From Streptomyces sp. NBC_01571 (GTDB lineage: Bacteria; Actinomycetota; Actinomycetes; Streptomycetales; Streptomycetaceae): 64,000 bases of DNA. The stretch spans positions 558,001 to 622,000 of the forward strand of contig NZ_JAPEPZ010000001.1 of NCBI RefSeq assembly GCF_026339875.1, in the 5' to 3' direction. This document shows, piece after piece, positions 24,550 to 33,396 of the stretch. The notes under the pieces were generated by a model. That model had not been told where the DNA came from, searched no databases, and worked only from the letters and a program-made list of their open reading frames with translations. Every line of letters starts with the position of its first letter. The first letter of the stretch is position 1. A program made the translations under genes and the position numbers.

Positions 24550-25211
24550 GCCACCAGGCCGCGTTCGCGGGCCGCGGCGATGAGCTCCGCCCGGGAGTCC
24601 TTGCCGAGCTTGTCCCGGATGCGGGCACGATGGGTCTCCACTGTCCGGACCGAGACGTAGAGACGCTGCGCGATCTCCTGGTTGGTGTGGCCCAGCGCCA
24701 GCAGCGACAGGATCTCGGCCTCGCGTGCGGTCAGCGACTCCGGGTCGGCAGGTCCCGGCATCTCGACGGCAAGCCTGGCGCCCAGCACCGGCTGGACGTA
24801 CGTCGCGCCTTCGGCGACCTGGTGTGCGGCTGCCCGCAGCTCCTCGGCGGCGGCCTCCTTGAGCAGGTATCCGGCCGCACCGGTGCGCAGCGCCTCCCGG
24901 GCGAACGCCGGATCCTCCTGCATCGTGAGGACCAGGATGCGCGTGCCGGGCGAAGCGGTGCGCAGCGCGGGAATCGTGGGCAGACTCGACTTGCCGGCCA
25001 TGGTCAGGTCCAGGACCAACACCTGCGGACGGGTCCGGCGCACGGCCTCGAGGGTGTCGGGGACGGTGGCGCTCTCGGCGACGATCCGGAATGCCGGGTC
25101 CTGGGCCAGCAGAAGCCGCATTCCGGCCCGGACCACCAGATGATCGTCGGCCAGTACGACGGTCACCTCCCGGGGCGCTTGCCGGGACGGGAGAGAGCTG
25201 AGGTCGTCCAT
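24546..25211 (-). CDS. NarL/FixJ-family response regulator
   Basis: A 221-residue regulator with a receiver domain (residues 15-130) and a LuxR-type DNA-binding domain (about 155-210). Receiver acids are ADDH and phospho-acceptor Asp68 in LVLDLTMAGKSS. The helix-turn-helix is LTAREAEILSLLALGHTNQEIAQRL-type with the recognition part VSVRTVETHRARI. It is the first gene of the two-component pair and overlaps the kinase gene. Likely targets nearby are itself and the lactonase-like gene, which is inference from position. The 226-bp region upstream separates it from a divergent PP2C gene. Confidence 0.94.
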   Translation of the reverse strand: MDDLSSLPSRQAPREVTVVLADDHLVVRAGMRLLLAQDPAFRIVAESATVPDTLEAVRRTRPQVLVLDLTMAGKSSLPTIPALRTASPGTRILVLTMQEDPAFAREALRTGAAGYLLKEAAAEELRAAAHQVAEGATYVQPVLGARLAVEMPGPADPESLTAREAEILSLLALGHTNQEIAQRLYVSVRTVETHRARIRDKLGKDSRAELIAAARERGLVA

Positions 25212-25437
25212 AGCTGCAACGGTAGATCCCCCGTGGCCGTCAGGCAGCCGCTGCCGGCCCGTGTGCGGGAAACCCGCAGGAGGTGCGCGGGGAGGATGCA
25301 GCCGGGGGCCGTAAGACCTGCGGTGGAATGCAGGGACTTACGGATGCGCGGTGCGGCCCCGCACCGATGTGCCCGCCCTCGTGCGGGCGGATGCTCGAAG
25401 TGACCGGACGTACAACCCCTCTCCTGAGGCGGCTCCC

Positions 25438-26697
25438 ATGACCCGTTCCTCGCTCCCCCTCCCCCGAGGCGGCACGGGCAGGCCGAAGCGCCCGGGCGCC
25501 GAGCGGGGTGTCGGCGGCCGCGCGCGGAATCCGTGGCACATCCCCTTCAAGCGGGGTGGCCCGCGGGTGGGCGGCGGCGTCCTCGCCCTGTCGGCCGTCC
25601 CGGTCGCGCTGATCACCGTCATCACCCTGGCCGCCACCTTCGCTCCCATGGCCGTCCACCTGTCCCCTCTCCTGGTCGCCGCCCCCACCTCCACGGCGGC
25701 GTTCGCCAGCTCCCGGTTCACCGCGGGCACCGCCCTGGCGGCCAGCGCGGCCGTGTTCGTCATCGACCGCCATGACGGCCTGCTGCATTCGCCGGTCCTG
25801 CCGATCCACATCGCGGCCCTGCTGGTCGTGTCGGTCTTCGTCGTCACCGCCCGGACCCTGCACGACCGCGACCTGCGGGAGCTGACCCAGGTACGCGCGG
25901 TGGCCGAGGTGGCCCAGCGGGTCGTGCTGCGCCCCCTGCCCCGGCGGCTGGGTCCGCTGCGGGTCGCCTGTACGTACCGGGCGGCCGCGGCGCACGCCCT
26001 GGTGGGTGGCGACCTGTACGCCGCCGCCCGGACCGAGCACGCGACCCGTTTCCTCATCGGCGACGTCCGTGGCAAGGGCCTGCCCGCCGTCGAGGACGCC
26101 TCCGCCCTTCTCGGCGCCTTCCGAGAGGCCGCTCACCAGCACGACGCCCTTCCCGAACTGGCCGCCGCCCTGGAGAGCAGTGTCCGCAGGCATCTGGCGC
26201 AGCTCACCGACAGCGACCCCGAGCGCAGCGAGCGCTTCATCACCGCGCTGCTCGTCGAAATCCCCGACGAGGCTGCTCTCGTCCAGGTCATCAGCTGCGG
26301 GCACCCCTCACCCCTGCGGGGCCGCCGCGGCGTGGTGGCCGCCCTGCCGATACCTCGGCCCGCGCCACCCCTCGGGCTGGCCGGCATCTCTCCCGACACC
26401 TACCACGTCGACACCTTCGCGTTCGGCCCCGCGGACACCCTGTTGCTCTACACCGACGGCGTCGTCGAAGCCCGCAACACCACCGGCGGTTTCTATCCGA
26501 TCCTCGAACGGGCCCCCAGCTGGCCGTGGGATTGCCCGCACCGCTTGCTGCGGCGCGTCAACGACGACGTGGACATCCATGCCGCCGGACACCTGGAGGA
26601 CGACCTCGCCCTGGTGGCCATCCAGCGCACGCCCGCTCCGGGCGGCGGTCCGGGTCCACGACCGTCCCGGCCACTCCCGACGGAGGTCGACCCATGA
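25438..26697 (+). CDS. Membrane-anchored PP2C (SpoIIE-type) phosphatase
   Basis: A 419-residue protein with a basic N-terminus, about three hydrophobic segments (residues 48-135) and a cytoplasmic SpoIIE-type phosphatase domain (175-395). All metal-binding acids are present: GGDLYA, IGDVRGKG, LYTDGVVEAR and LEDDLAL. It should dephosphorylate a STAS-type antagonist in response to a membrane cue. ATG 25438 is preceded by GAGGCGG. Its TGA overlaps the ATG of the next gene by four bases, coupling it to a pseudophosphatase-kinase fusion. A close paralogue with the same layout lies at 37809-39032 on the opposite strand. Confidence 0.9.
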   Translation: MTRSSLPLPRGGTGRPKRPGAERGVGGRARNPWHIPFKRGGPRVGGGVLALSAVPVALITVITLAATFAPMAVHLSPLLVAAPTSTAAFASSRFTAGTALAASAAVFVIDRHDGLLHSPVLPIHIAALLVVSVFVVTARTLHDRDLRELTQVRAVAEVAQRVVLRPLPRRLGPLRVACTYRAAAAHALVGGDLYAAARTEHATRFLIGDVRGKGLPAVEDASALLGAFREAAHQHDALPELAAALESSVRRHLAQLTDSDPERSERFITALLVEIPDEAALVQVISCGHPSPLRGRRGVVAALPIPRPAPPLGLAGISPDTYHVDTFAFGPADTLLLYTDGVVEARNTTGGFYPILERAPSWPWDCPHRLLRRVNDDVDIHAAGHLEDDLALVAIQRTPAPGGGPGPRPSRPLPTEVDP

Positions 26698-28274
26698 CTT
26701 GTCCGGTGCTCCCGAATCGACGCACCATCCATGGAAAGGCGATGAGGACGATGGCTGCCACGCGACTGAACAGGTGGCTCTTTGTGCTGCTCATCGTCTA
26801 CATCGCCGGGTCGTGCGCCGTGCAGCTCCAGGATTCCGCAGGCGGCCTCGTCCGCTGGTCGGGCTTCTCCGTGCTCGTCCCCGTCACCGCCGCCGCGCTC
26901 CTGCCCATGCGGCGCTCCCTGATCATCGGTCTCGCCACGCTGGCTGCCAGTATCGTCACGTACGGCTTCGCCATCCACGGAGTGTCGGCCGGTGGCCGGA
27001 CGGTCGTCATCACCGCGGTCGCCCTGTCCTTCGCTCTGGGCCTCGTCGTCTGCCGGCTGCGGGCGCGTCGGCCGAACACGCCCGCCACCGTCACCCGGAA
27101 CCGGTCCTGTCCGCCCGATCCAGCCGACAGCAAGCCCCGTAGCACCCCCGAAGCACCGCATGCCGTTCGGGTCCCACCGCCCGGCATCCTGCCCGCCGCA
27201 CTGCCGCAACCCGCGGTGGTGGAGCTGGCCGGCCACTGCCGAACCGGTTCGGGCCGACTCGGTATGCGCGCCCAGTGGCTCGACGCCATCCCGCTGTCCG
27301 GCGCCCGGGTAGGACTCGTCGCCGGTGCCGTGACCGGACCGGACGCCGCCGCCTCCGAACTCCGTGCCGCGGTACGCACATTGGCCGACGTCGATCTGCA
27401 GCCGGAGGAACTGCTCGCCCATCTCGCGGACGTCCTCGCCCGGCTACGGCCCGACGTCCGCCCCAGTCACGACACCCAGACCGCCGGCACCAGCACCGTC
27501 CGCGCCCAATGCCTGTACGCGGTCTACGATCCCGCGTCCTGCCGCTGCACCATCGCCTGCGCCGGGAGCCCTGCACCCGCCGTCATCACACCCGATGGCA
27601 CGGTCACATCCCTCGACCTGCGCCAGGGCCCGCCCCTGGGACAGACGGACCTGCCCTTCGAAGCCACGGAGATCGACCTCCCTGAAGGCAGCACCCTCCT
27701 GCTGTACACCCACAGTGACGCCGACGCACCGGACTCCGGCAGGGACGAGCTGCTCAGCGCACTCGCCCGGCCCGAGCGCTGCCTGGACGCCACCTGCCGG
27801 TCCGCCGTCAAAGCCCTGCTCCACGCGCCCCACACCCAGGTCGCCGTCCTCGCGGTCCGCACGCACGCGCTGGACACCCGTACCGTCGCCACCTGGGACC
27901 TGCCGGCCGACCCGGCCGCCGTCTCCTACGCCCGCTCCCACATCGCGGAGAAACTGGATGCCTGGGGCCTCACGGACGCCGCCCCCACCACCGAACTCAT
28001 CGTCAGCGAACTGGTCACCAACGCCATCCGCCACGCCCAACCACCCATCCAGCTGCGCCTGATCCACCACGCCGGCAGTCTGGTCTGCGAGGTCGCCGAC
28101 GGCAGCAGCACCTCGCCGCACCTGCGCCGGGCCCGCACCTTCGACGAGAACGGGCGCGGACTGTTCATCGTCGCTCAACTCGCCGAACGCTGGGGAACCC
28201 GCCACAGCCCCCACGGCAAGATCATCTGGGCCGAACACACACACGCCCCCGACCAGCCCACCACCACCGCCTGA
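26694..28274 (+). CDS. Membrane protein with degenerate PP2C domain and intact anti-sigma-type HATPase
   Basis: A 526-residue protein with four TM segments (about 28-46, 57-71, 75-95, 103-121), a SpoIIE-like PP2C fold (175-390) and an RsbW-like ATPase (400-515). The PP2C catalytic acids are lost: the GGD position is RAQW (192-195), the GDV position is GAV (211-213), TDG is THS (339-341), and the final DD is TQ. The framework residues around them are preserved (IPLSGARVGLV, LYAVYDP), so the fold is kept. The kinase domain is complete: N-box VSELVTNAIRHA, VADG, and NGRGLFIV. It is therefore predicted to be a serine kinase with a pseudophosphatase sensor. It is translationally coupled to the active phosphatase upstream. 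ATG 26694 is chosen for this overlap; ATG 26742 is an alternative. Confidence 0.88.
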   Translation: MTCPVLPNRRTIHGKAMRTMAATRLNRWLFVLLIVYIAGSCAVQLQDSAGGLVRWSGFSVLVPVTAAALLPMRRSLIIGLATLAASIVTYGFAIHGVSAGGRTVVITAVALSFALGLVVCRLRARRPNTPATVTRNRSCPPDPADSKPRSTPEAPHAVRVPPPGILPAALPQPAVVELAGHCRTGSGRLGMRAQWLDAIPLSGARVGLVAGAVTGPDAAASELRAAVRTLADVDLQPEELLAHLADVLARLRPDVRPSHDTQTAGTSTVRAQCLYAVYDPASCRCTIACAGSPAPAVITPDGTVTSLDLRQGPPLGQTDLPFEATEIDLPEGSTLLLYTHSDADAPDSGRDELLSALARPERCLDATCRSAVKALLHAPHTQVAVLAVRTHALDTRTVATWDLPADPAAVSYARSHIAEKLDAWGLTDAAPTTELIVSELVTNAIRHAQPPIQLRLIHHAGSLVCEVADGSSTSPHLRRARTFDENGRGLFIVAQLAERWGTRHSPHGKIIWAEHTHAPDQPTTTA

Positions 28275-28325
28275 GCCGGTTCCACCGTCGCCCTCGCGGG
28301 ATGGACCGGCGGGCCGCACGGCGGC

Positions 28326-28373
28326 GCACCGCGCCCGTGTCCCGGCCGAGTGGCCGGAACACGGGCGCGGTGC
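28326..28373. terminator. Very long hairpin between convergent genes
   Basis: Twenty-two base pairs with a single mismatch around the loop GAGT lie between the pseudophosphatase gene (+) and the GH92 gene (-). It is a bidirectional terminator by position. Confidence 0.75.
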
Positions 28374-28422
28374 GCTGGAGTTGTCCGGCGGTGCCGAGAC
28401 TGCCGGTGCCGGTGCCGGTGGC

Positions 28423-31197
28423 TCAGGTCGGCAGCTTCCAGCTCTGCGCGCTTGAGCCGTTGCAGCTGTAGAGCTGGAGCTGGGTGCCGGTGGTGGTGGA
28501 GGAGTTGGGGTCGTCCAGGCACAGCTTGGACTGGGGGTTGATCAGTGATCCGTTGGCCCCCGCGGTCCATTGCTGGGCCCCGCTGCCGTTGCATGTCCAC
28601 AGCTGGACCAGTGTGCCGTTGGTGGTTCCGCTGTGGTCGGCGTCCAGGCATTTGCCAAGGGTTCGGACCGTCCCGTCGGCGGCGACGATCCAGTCCTGGG
28701 CGTAGGTGTTGTTGCAGCCCCAGATCTGGACGTGGGTGCCGTCGGTGGTGGAGGAACTCGCGTCGTCCACGCACAGGTTCGAGGCCACCGCGGAGGCGAT
28801 GGGGCCGATGCGGGGCGAGGCCGGGGCCGTGGTGTCACCGGCGTAGGAGGGCGGGGCCGCGGAGGCGGCCGTCGCCCAGGAGGTGTTGGCGCCGGTGCCG
28901 AGCGTGTAGTTCAGCGTGCCGCCGGCGGTGATGGCCGTGGTGGGGGCGAAGGCGTTGTTCCAGGCGGTTCCGTTCCATGTCGCGGACTGTACGTAGGGGG
29001 CGTTGTCGGCGGCGCCGTCACCATTGATCGTCAGTGTCCTGCCCGACGGGAGGGCGACCACGGCTTGTGTGAACAGGGGGGAGCCCAGGGCGAGGTCGGA
29101 GGTGCCCGGGGTCTCGGGGTACATGCCGAGCGCCGACCACACGTACCAGGCGCTCATCGCGCCGAGATCGTCGTTGCCGTCGGCCAGGCCGCCCGGGGTG
29201 TTCGCCCAGATCTGGTCCTGGATCGCCCGGACGGTGCCCTGTGTCTTGTAGGGCTGTCCCGTGTAGTCGTACTCCCAGGGCAGTTCGATGCTGGGTTCGT
29301 TGCCGACCCATGCGTAGCCCTTGTCGCCTGTGTAGCTGCGCAGCACGGTGTCCAGGTAGTGGTTCATCGCCGTGTTGCCGCCCTTGGCGCGGGCGAGGCC
29401 GCCGATGTTGAACGGGACCATCCCGGTGTAGATCCAGGAGTCGGCCTCGACCATGTCGGTGCCGCTGGTGGGGTCGAAGCCGCCGGTCCAGGATCCGCCG
29501 GCGTTGCGCGGTTCGACGAAACCGGAGGCGGGATTGAGCACGTTGCGCCAGCCTTGGGCACGGTTGGCGTACGTCTTCTGGTTGCCGGTGTCGCCGAGTG
29601 CCCCGGCCATCGCGGAGATCGCGAAGTCGGCGGTGTTGTACTCCAGGGTGGTGGCCACCGGGCCGTAGAAGTTGCAGCAGCCGTAGCTGCCGTCGTGCGG
29701 CATGTATCCGGGTGAGTTCAGGTAGTTCAGACCCGGCCGGTCGTTGTTGGCCGTACTCGCCTGTCTGACCATGTCGGCCAGGGCGGTCGTGGTGTCGAAG
29801 TCCCTGGCGCCGAAGGCGTAGTAGTCGGCGAGGATCGCGTCCGCCGGGTCGCCCACCATGACGTAGGACTCGCCGTTGTTCTCCGACCACTTGGGGAAGA
29901 CTCCGGTCTGGGCGTAGTCGTCGACCATCGACTGCGCGGTGTCCGAGGCGACCTGGGGAGCGACCAGGGCTTCGAGTTGGGCCTGCGAGCGGTAGATGTC
30001 CCACCCGGAGTAGTTGGCGTACGCCGCTCTGTGGCCGGTGTCCACGCTGTGCGTTCTGCCGTCGAAGCCGTAGTACTGGCCGTTGGTGTCGCTGATGACG
30101 TTGGGGTGCAGCAGCGAGTGGTAGAGCGCGGTGTAGAAGCTCTGCTGCTGTGCGGCCGTCCCGCCGGCGATCTGTATTTTGCCGAGAGCGCTGTTCCAGG
30201 CGTTCTGCGCGGCGGTGCGGGTCGCGTCGAAGTCCCACCCGGTGTTCTCCGCGGCCCGGTTGGCCGTCGCGTTGGCGACCGAGACGTAGGAGATGCCGAC
30301 CTTGGCCTGCACCACCGGGTTGGCGGTGGTGTTGAAGGTGACGTAGCCGTTGGAGGCGGCGGCGTTCGGGGAGGCGCCGCCCTTGGCTGCCTTCGGAGCC
30401 GTCGCGGTGGGGGTCTTGCCGTGGAGTACCGGCTCGTCGGGCTTCTCGGCGGCGTTCCCGGACGACGTGCCCGGCTTCGCCGGGGTGGCGGCCGACGTCT
30501 TCGCGACCGAGGCGCCCTGCGAGGTGAACGGCTGGTCGAAGACCATGTCGAAGTACACGCTGTACGTGTTCCCCGCACCGCAGAAGTGGCCGCTGGTGAC
30601 CTGCCCGCTCACCTCGGTGTTCGAGACCTTCGTGAACTGCGTCGAGGAGGCGCCGTTCTGGCTTCCGGTGAGTTTGAAGATCAGGTTGGCCTGGCTGCTC
30701 GACGGGAAGGTGAAGCGCGCCATGCCGCTGCGTGTCGTGGTGGTCAGCTCGGTGGTCACCTGGTTGTCGAGGGCGACCTTGTAGGAGCCTGCGGAGGCCG
30801 ACTCGTTGGCGTGCGAGAACGTGTCTGTGGCGCCGGTGTTCACGGCGCCGACCGTGGGCAGCACCGGTATGTCGCCGGCCGCACCGCAGCCGGGCCCGGC
30901 GATGTGGGTGAGGCTGAAGCCGGTGATGGACGAGTCGTTGTACTCGTATCCGCCGCCGGAGGGACGCGACGGCGTGTCCGGGCTCCACTGCACCATGCCG
31001 AACGGCACGTCGGCCCCGGGGAAGTCGTCGGCCTGGTTCGACGTCCCGATGAACGGGTTGACCACGGTGGCGGGCGACGTGACGAGCGCGGCCTTCTCGG
31101 CCGCCGACGCGGGTGCGCACAAGCCGGCCACGGCCAGTGCGGCAGCCGCGAACAAGCCGATCGCGGGGGTTCCGGGCGGTCTCGGCAGTCGTTTCAT
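28423..31197 (-). CDS. Secreted GH92 alpha-mannosidase-like protein with C-terminal ricin-type lectin domain
   Basis: A 924-residue secreted enzyme. A signal peptide covers residues 1-35 (cleavage after ASA). The GH92 catalytic region spans about 45-790, with VVNPFIGTSNQADDFPGADVPFG at its start, SGWDIYRSQ, and AMSAWYVWSALGMYPETPG near its end. A beta-trefoil lectin (CBM13) forms the last 125 residues with Gln-x-Trp repeats QDW, QQW and QSW and SNLCVDD. GH92 enzymes are calcium-dependent exo-mannosidases acting on N-glycan or yeast mannan. The element usually written GNED reads GNDD here (residues 674-677). ATG 31197 follows GGAGAGA. Two LacI-type operators lie upstream, so mannose-polymer-responsive repression is likely. 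Confidence 0.9.
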   Translation of the reverse strand: MKRLPRPPGTPAIGLFAAAALAVAGLCAPASAAEKAALVTSPATVVNPFIGTSNQADDFPGADVPFGMVQWSPDTPSRPSGGGYEYNDSSITGFSLTHIAGPGCGAAGDIPVLPTVGAVNTGATDTFSHANESASAGSYKVALDNQVTTELTTTTRSGMARFTFPSSSQANLIFKLTGSQNGASSTQFTKVSNTEVSGQVTSGHFCGAGNTYSVYFDMVFDQPFTSQGASVAKTSAATPAKPGTSSGNAAEKPDEPVLHGKTPTATAPKAAKGGASPNAAASNGYVTFNTTANPVVQAKVGISYVSVANATANRAAENTGWDFDATRTAAQNAWNSALGKIQIAGGTAAQQQSFYTALYHSLLHPNVISDTNGQYYGFDGRTHSVDTGHRAAYANYSGWDIYRSQAQLEALVAPQVASDTAQSMVDDYAQTGVFPKWSENNGESYVMVGDPADAILADYYAFGARDFDTTTALADMVRQASTANNDRPGLNYLNSPGYMPHDGSYGCCNFYGPVATTLEYNTADFAISAMAGALGDTGNQKTYANRAQGWRNVLNPASGFVEPRNAGGSWTGGFDPTSGTDMVEADSWIYTGMVPFNIGGLARAKGGNTAMNHYLDTVLRSYTGDKGYAWVGNEPSIELPWEYDYTGQPYKTQGTVRAIQDQIWANTPGGLADGNDDLGAMSAWYVWSALGMYPETPGTSDLALGSPLFTQAVVALPSGRTLTINGDGAADNAPYVQSATWNGTAWNNAFAPTTAITAGGTLNYTLGTGANTSWATAASAAPPSYAGDTTAPASPRIGPIASAVASNLCVDDASSSTTDGTHVQIWGCNNTYAQDWIVAADGTVRTLGKCLDADHSGTTNGTLVQLWTCNGSGAQQWTAGANGSLINPQSKLCLDDPNSSTTTGTQLQLYSCNGSSAQSWKLPT

Positions 31198-31236
31198 CAC
31201 GGTCTCTCCTCTACTCGGAGGCAGGAAGCGGCACTT

Positions 31237-31248
31237 GACAACGTTGCC
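31237..31248. promoter_or_regulatory. LacI-type operator, proximal to GH92
   Basis: GACAACGTTGCC, one base from perfect symmetry, lies 40 bp upstream of the GH92 start. It is the same motif as the perfect copy at 31289-31300, spaced 52 bp (about five helical turns), which suits two dimers of one LacI tetramer. Confidence 0.6.
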
Positions 31249-31288
31249 TTCCGGTCGAAAGCGCGATGCCTGAGCCATGACCGGGGTT

Positions 31289-31300
31289 GACAACGTTGTC
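31289..31300. promoter_or_regulatory. LacI-type operator, distal to GH92
   Basis: GACAACGTTGTC is a perfect 12-bp palindrome with the central CG of LacI-family sites, 92 bp upstream of the GH92 start. No LacI-family gene is in the window. Confidence 0.6.
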
Positions 31301-31860
31301 TCATCACTGGGACGGAGCGCCTGGCGATGCGAACGCGGTGACGGAGCCCCGGGGCCACGAGCACCTCGGGGCGCAGACGGGAACTCTTCGTGAAGTTAGC
31401 CACGCGGCAGGGGCATGTCAACGATCCACGCAGGACGAAACTGACGTCCTTTCAGATCACCCGACGACCTCTGCCCGTCCGAGGACCCGACGGCCACGTG
31501 CGCCGAACCGGCCGGCCGACACAAGGATCCGGCACGGTCTCAACCCCGTCGGTGCCTGCCGGACCGGCCCCCGGGACCGCGCAGGCCGCGAGCCTCGCCA
31601 CGGCCCAGCTCGACACCACCCAAGTCCACCTGAAGGCACGGAGCGCACCCGCCCGCCGACTCGCTCGCCTCGAAGCCGACATGTCGACACCGATGGGGGA
31701 ATCCAGCACCGGCGCGCTCGCGACCGATGGGGTGGGGCAGGGACCTGGGGTCTCCGCCGCACCCCGTCAGGGTGTCAGCTGATGCCTACGGCGCGGGCGA
31801 TGGTCTGCGTGACGCCGTCGCCACGGGCATCTGAGGCGTGGACTCGGATCGTCAGGCCCG

Positions 31861-33210
31861 GCGCGTGTCGGTGACGACGAGGAACACGACTGGGGCTACG
31901 AGGCCACAGTGGGTGCGACCGGCTATCGCATTCCGGCGCCTCGGGCCAAGGTGCTCGGCGGCAGTTCCACAGTCAACGCGGCGGTGGCGCTGCGTGCACG
32001 CGCCGCGGACTCGCCACCTGGACTGCCCGCGGTATCGGCAACTGGTCGCTCGAGGAGGTGCTGAAGACCTACCGGCTGCTGGAGAACAGCGACGCCGGCA
32101 GCGACCTGCTGCACGGGCGGACGGGACCTTTCCCTATCCGCCAACAGACCTTCGAGGAACTCACTCCGTCGCTGAGGGCCTTCGTCGAAGCGGCCGCGAG
32201 TCAGGGCTTCGCCCGGATCGCAGACCCGAACGGCGACCGGCAGAACGGAGTGACGGCATACCCGTTCAACATCCTCTCCGGCGTACGCCGGAACACGGCG
32301 TTCGTCTACCTTTCCGACGAGGTCCGCGGCCGCCCGAACCTGACCGTCGTCGGCCTGGCCGAGGTGGACTCGGTCGAGTTCAGCGGCACCACGGCCACGG
32401 CTGTTCGGACGGTCGACGGGACCATTCACGAGGGCGGGGAGATCATTCTGTCGGCCGGCGCCTACGGCAGCGCAGCCATTCTCATGCGTTCCGGCATCGG
32501 CGTACCCGGGGACCTGGAGCGCCATGGAATCAAGTTGGTCGCCGACCGCCCGGTGGGACTGCGCTTCCAGGACCACCCGTTCCACTACAGCGTCCACGCC
32601 CTCAGGCCCGACGCGGCCCGCATGACCCCGGCGGCCGGAGCCATCCTCTGGACAGCCTCTTCCAGGGCCCACGCGGACGAGCTCGACCTTCACATCTCGG
32701 TCTCGCATCTGATCGACGGCGCTGTCAGCCCCACCGGTTCCGCGGTCGTCCTGGCCACCGGCCTGGTGCGACCCGAGTCCATGGGCTCGGTCAAGCTGCG
32801 CAGCGCCAGTCCGAAGGCCGCGCCGCTCATCGACTACAACTTCCTGGCTACGCCGCGCGACCGCAGCCGGATGGTCGGGCGTCAAGCTCAGCCGCCGGAT
32901 AGCGAGGGAGGACGCGTTTGCCGCTGTCACCGCCGGCGAGTTGCTGCCCGGCGAGCACATCCGAAGCGACGCGGACCTCGACCGGGCCGTCCGTGAAAAC
33001 CTGAACACCTACCAGCACCCCACCTCGACCGCGCCCATGGGCGGTGCGAACGACCAGCGGGCCGTGGTCGACGGCTTCGGCTCCGTGCACGGGATCAACG
33101 GTCTTCGGGTGATCGACGCCTCGATCTTCCCCGAGGTGCCTTCCACCGCGACCGACCTCACCACCGTCATGGTGGCCGAGCACATCTTCCGCCAGGCTCT
33201 CAGCCGTTGA
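31861..33210 (+). pseudogene. GMC family FAD oxidoreductase, truncated and frameshifted
   Basis: Pieces of one glucose-methanol-choline oxidoreductase are found in three reading frames. The first piece (31861 to about 32010) has GYRIPAPRAKVLGGSSTVN, the second GMC signature region. The second piece (about 32010-32878) has IGNWSLEEVLKTY and SAGAYGSAAILMRSGIG. The third piece (about 32878-33210) has the C-terminal STAPMGGANDQRAVVDGFGSVHG and TVMVAEHIF. The N-terminal FAD-binding Gly-rich segment is absent. At least two frameshifts and the missing start mean it cannot make an active enzyme. An IS1182-type element lies 186 bp downstream, consistent with local decay. Sequencing error could explain one shift but not the lost N-terminus. 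Confidence 0.85.
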
Positions 33211-33396
33211 GGTGAGGCCGATCTCTTTCACCGTGCCCCCCATGCCGCGCAGCCGGCGGGATCCGTCCCGCTCGACCCGGACGCGCTGTCGGGTTGAACG
33301 GTGGGTGCTGTTCCGTCCACGTCTCCCCGGACCGACACGCGCGGCGGCGCCACACGCACCGGCGCCGACGAGGCACATCGCAAGAAGTCTGGCTAG

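Larger units (their letters stand above)
31198..31860. other. Gene-free region upstream of the GH92 gene
   Basis: About 660 bp. The first 110 bp contain the promoter area of the GH92 gene with two LacI-type sites. From 31400 to 31860 only frames with no family resemblance are seen; the degraded 5' end of the GMC oxidoreductase may once have extended here. Confidence 0.5.

Noticed and set aside
31287..31874. Overlapping + strand open frames upstream of the GMC pseudogene
   Set aside because: No family resemblance, no ribosome site, and the frames begin within the operator region of the GH92 gene.
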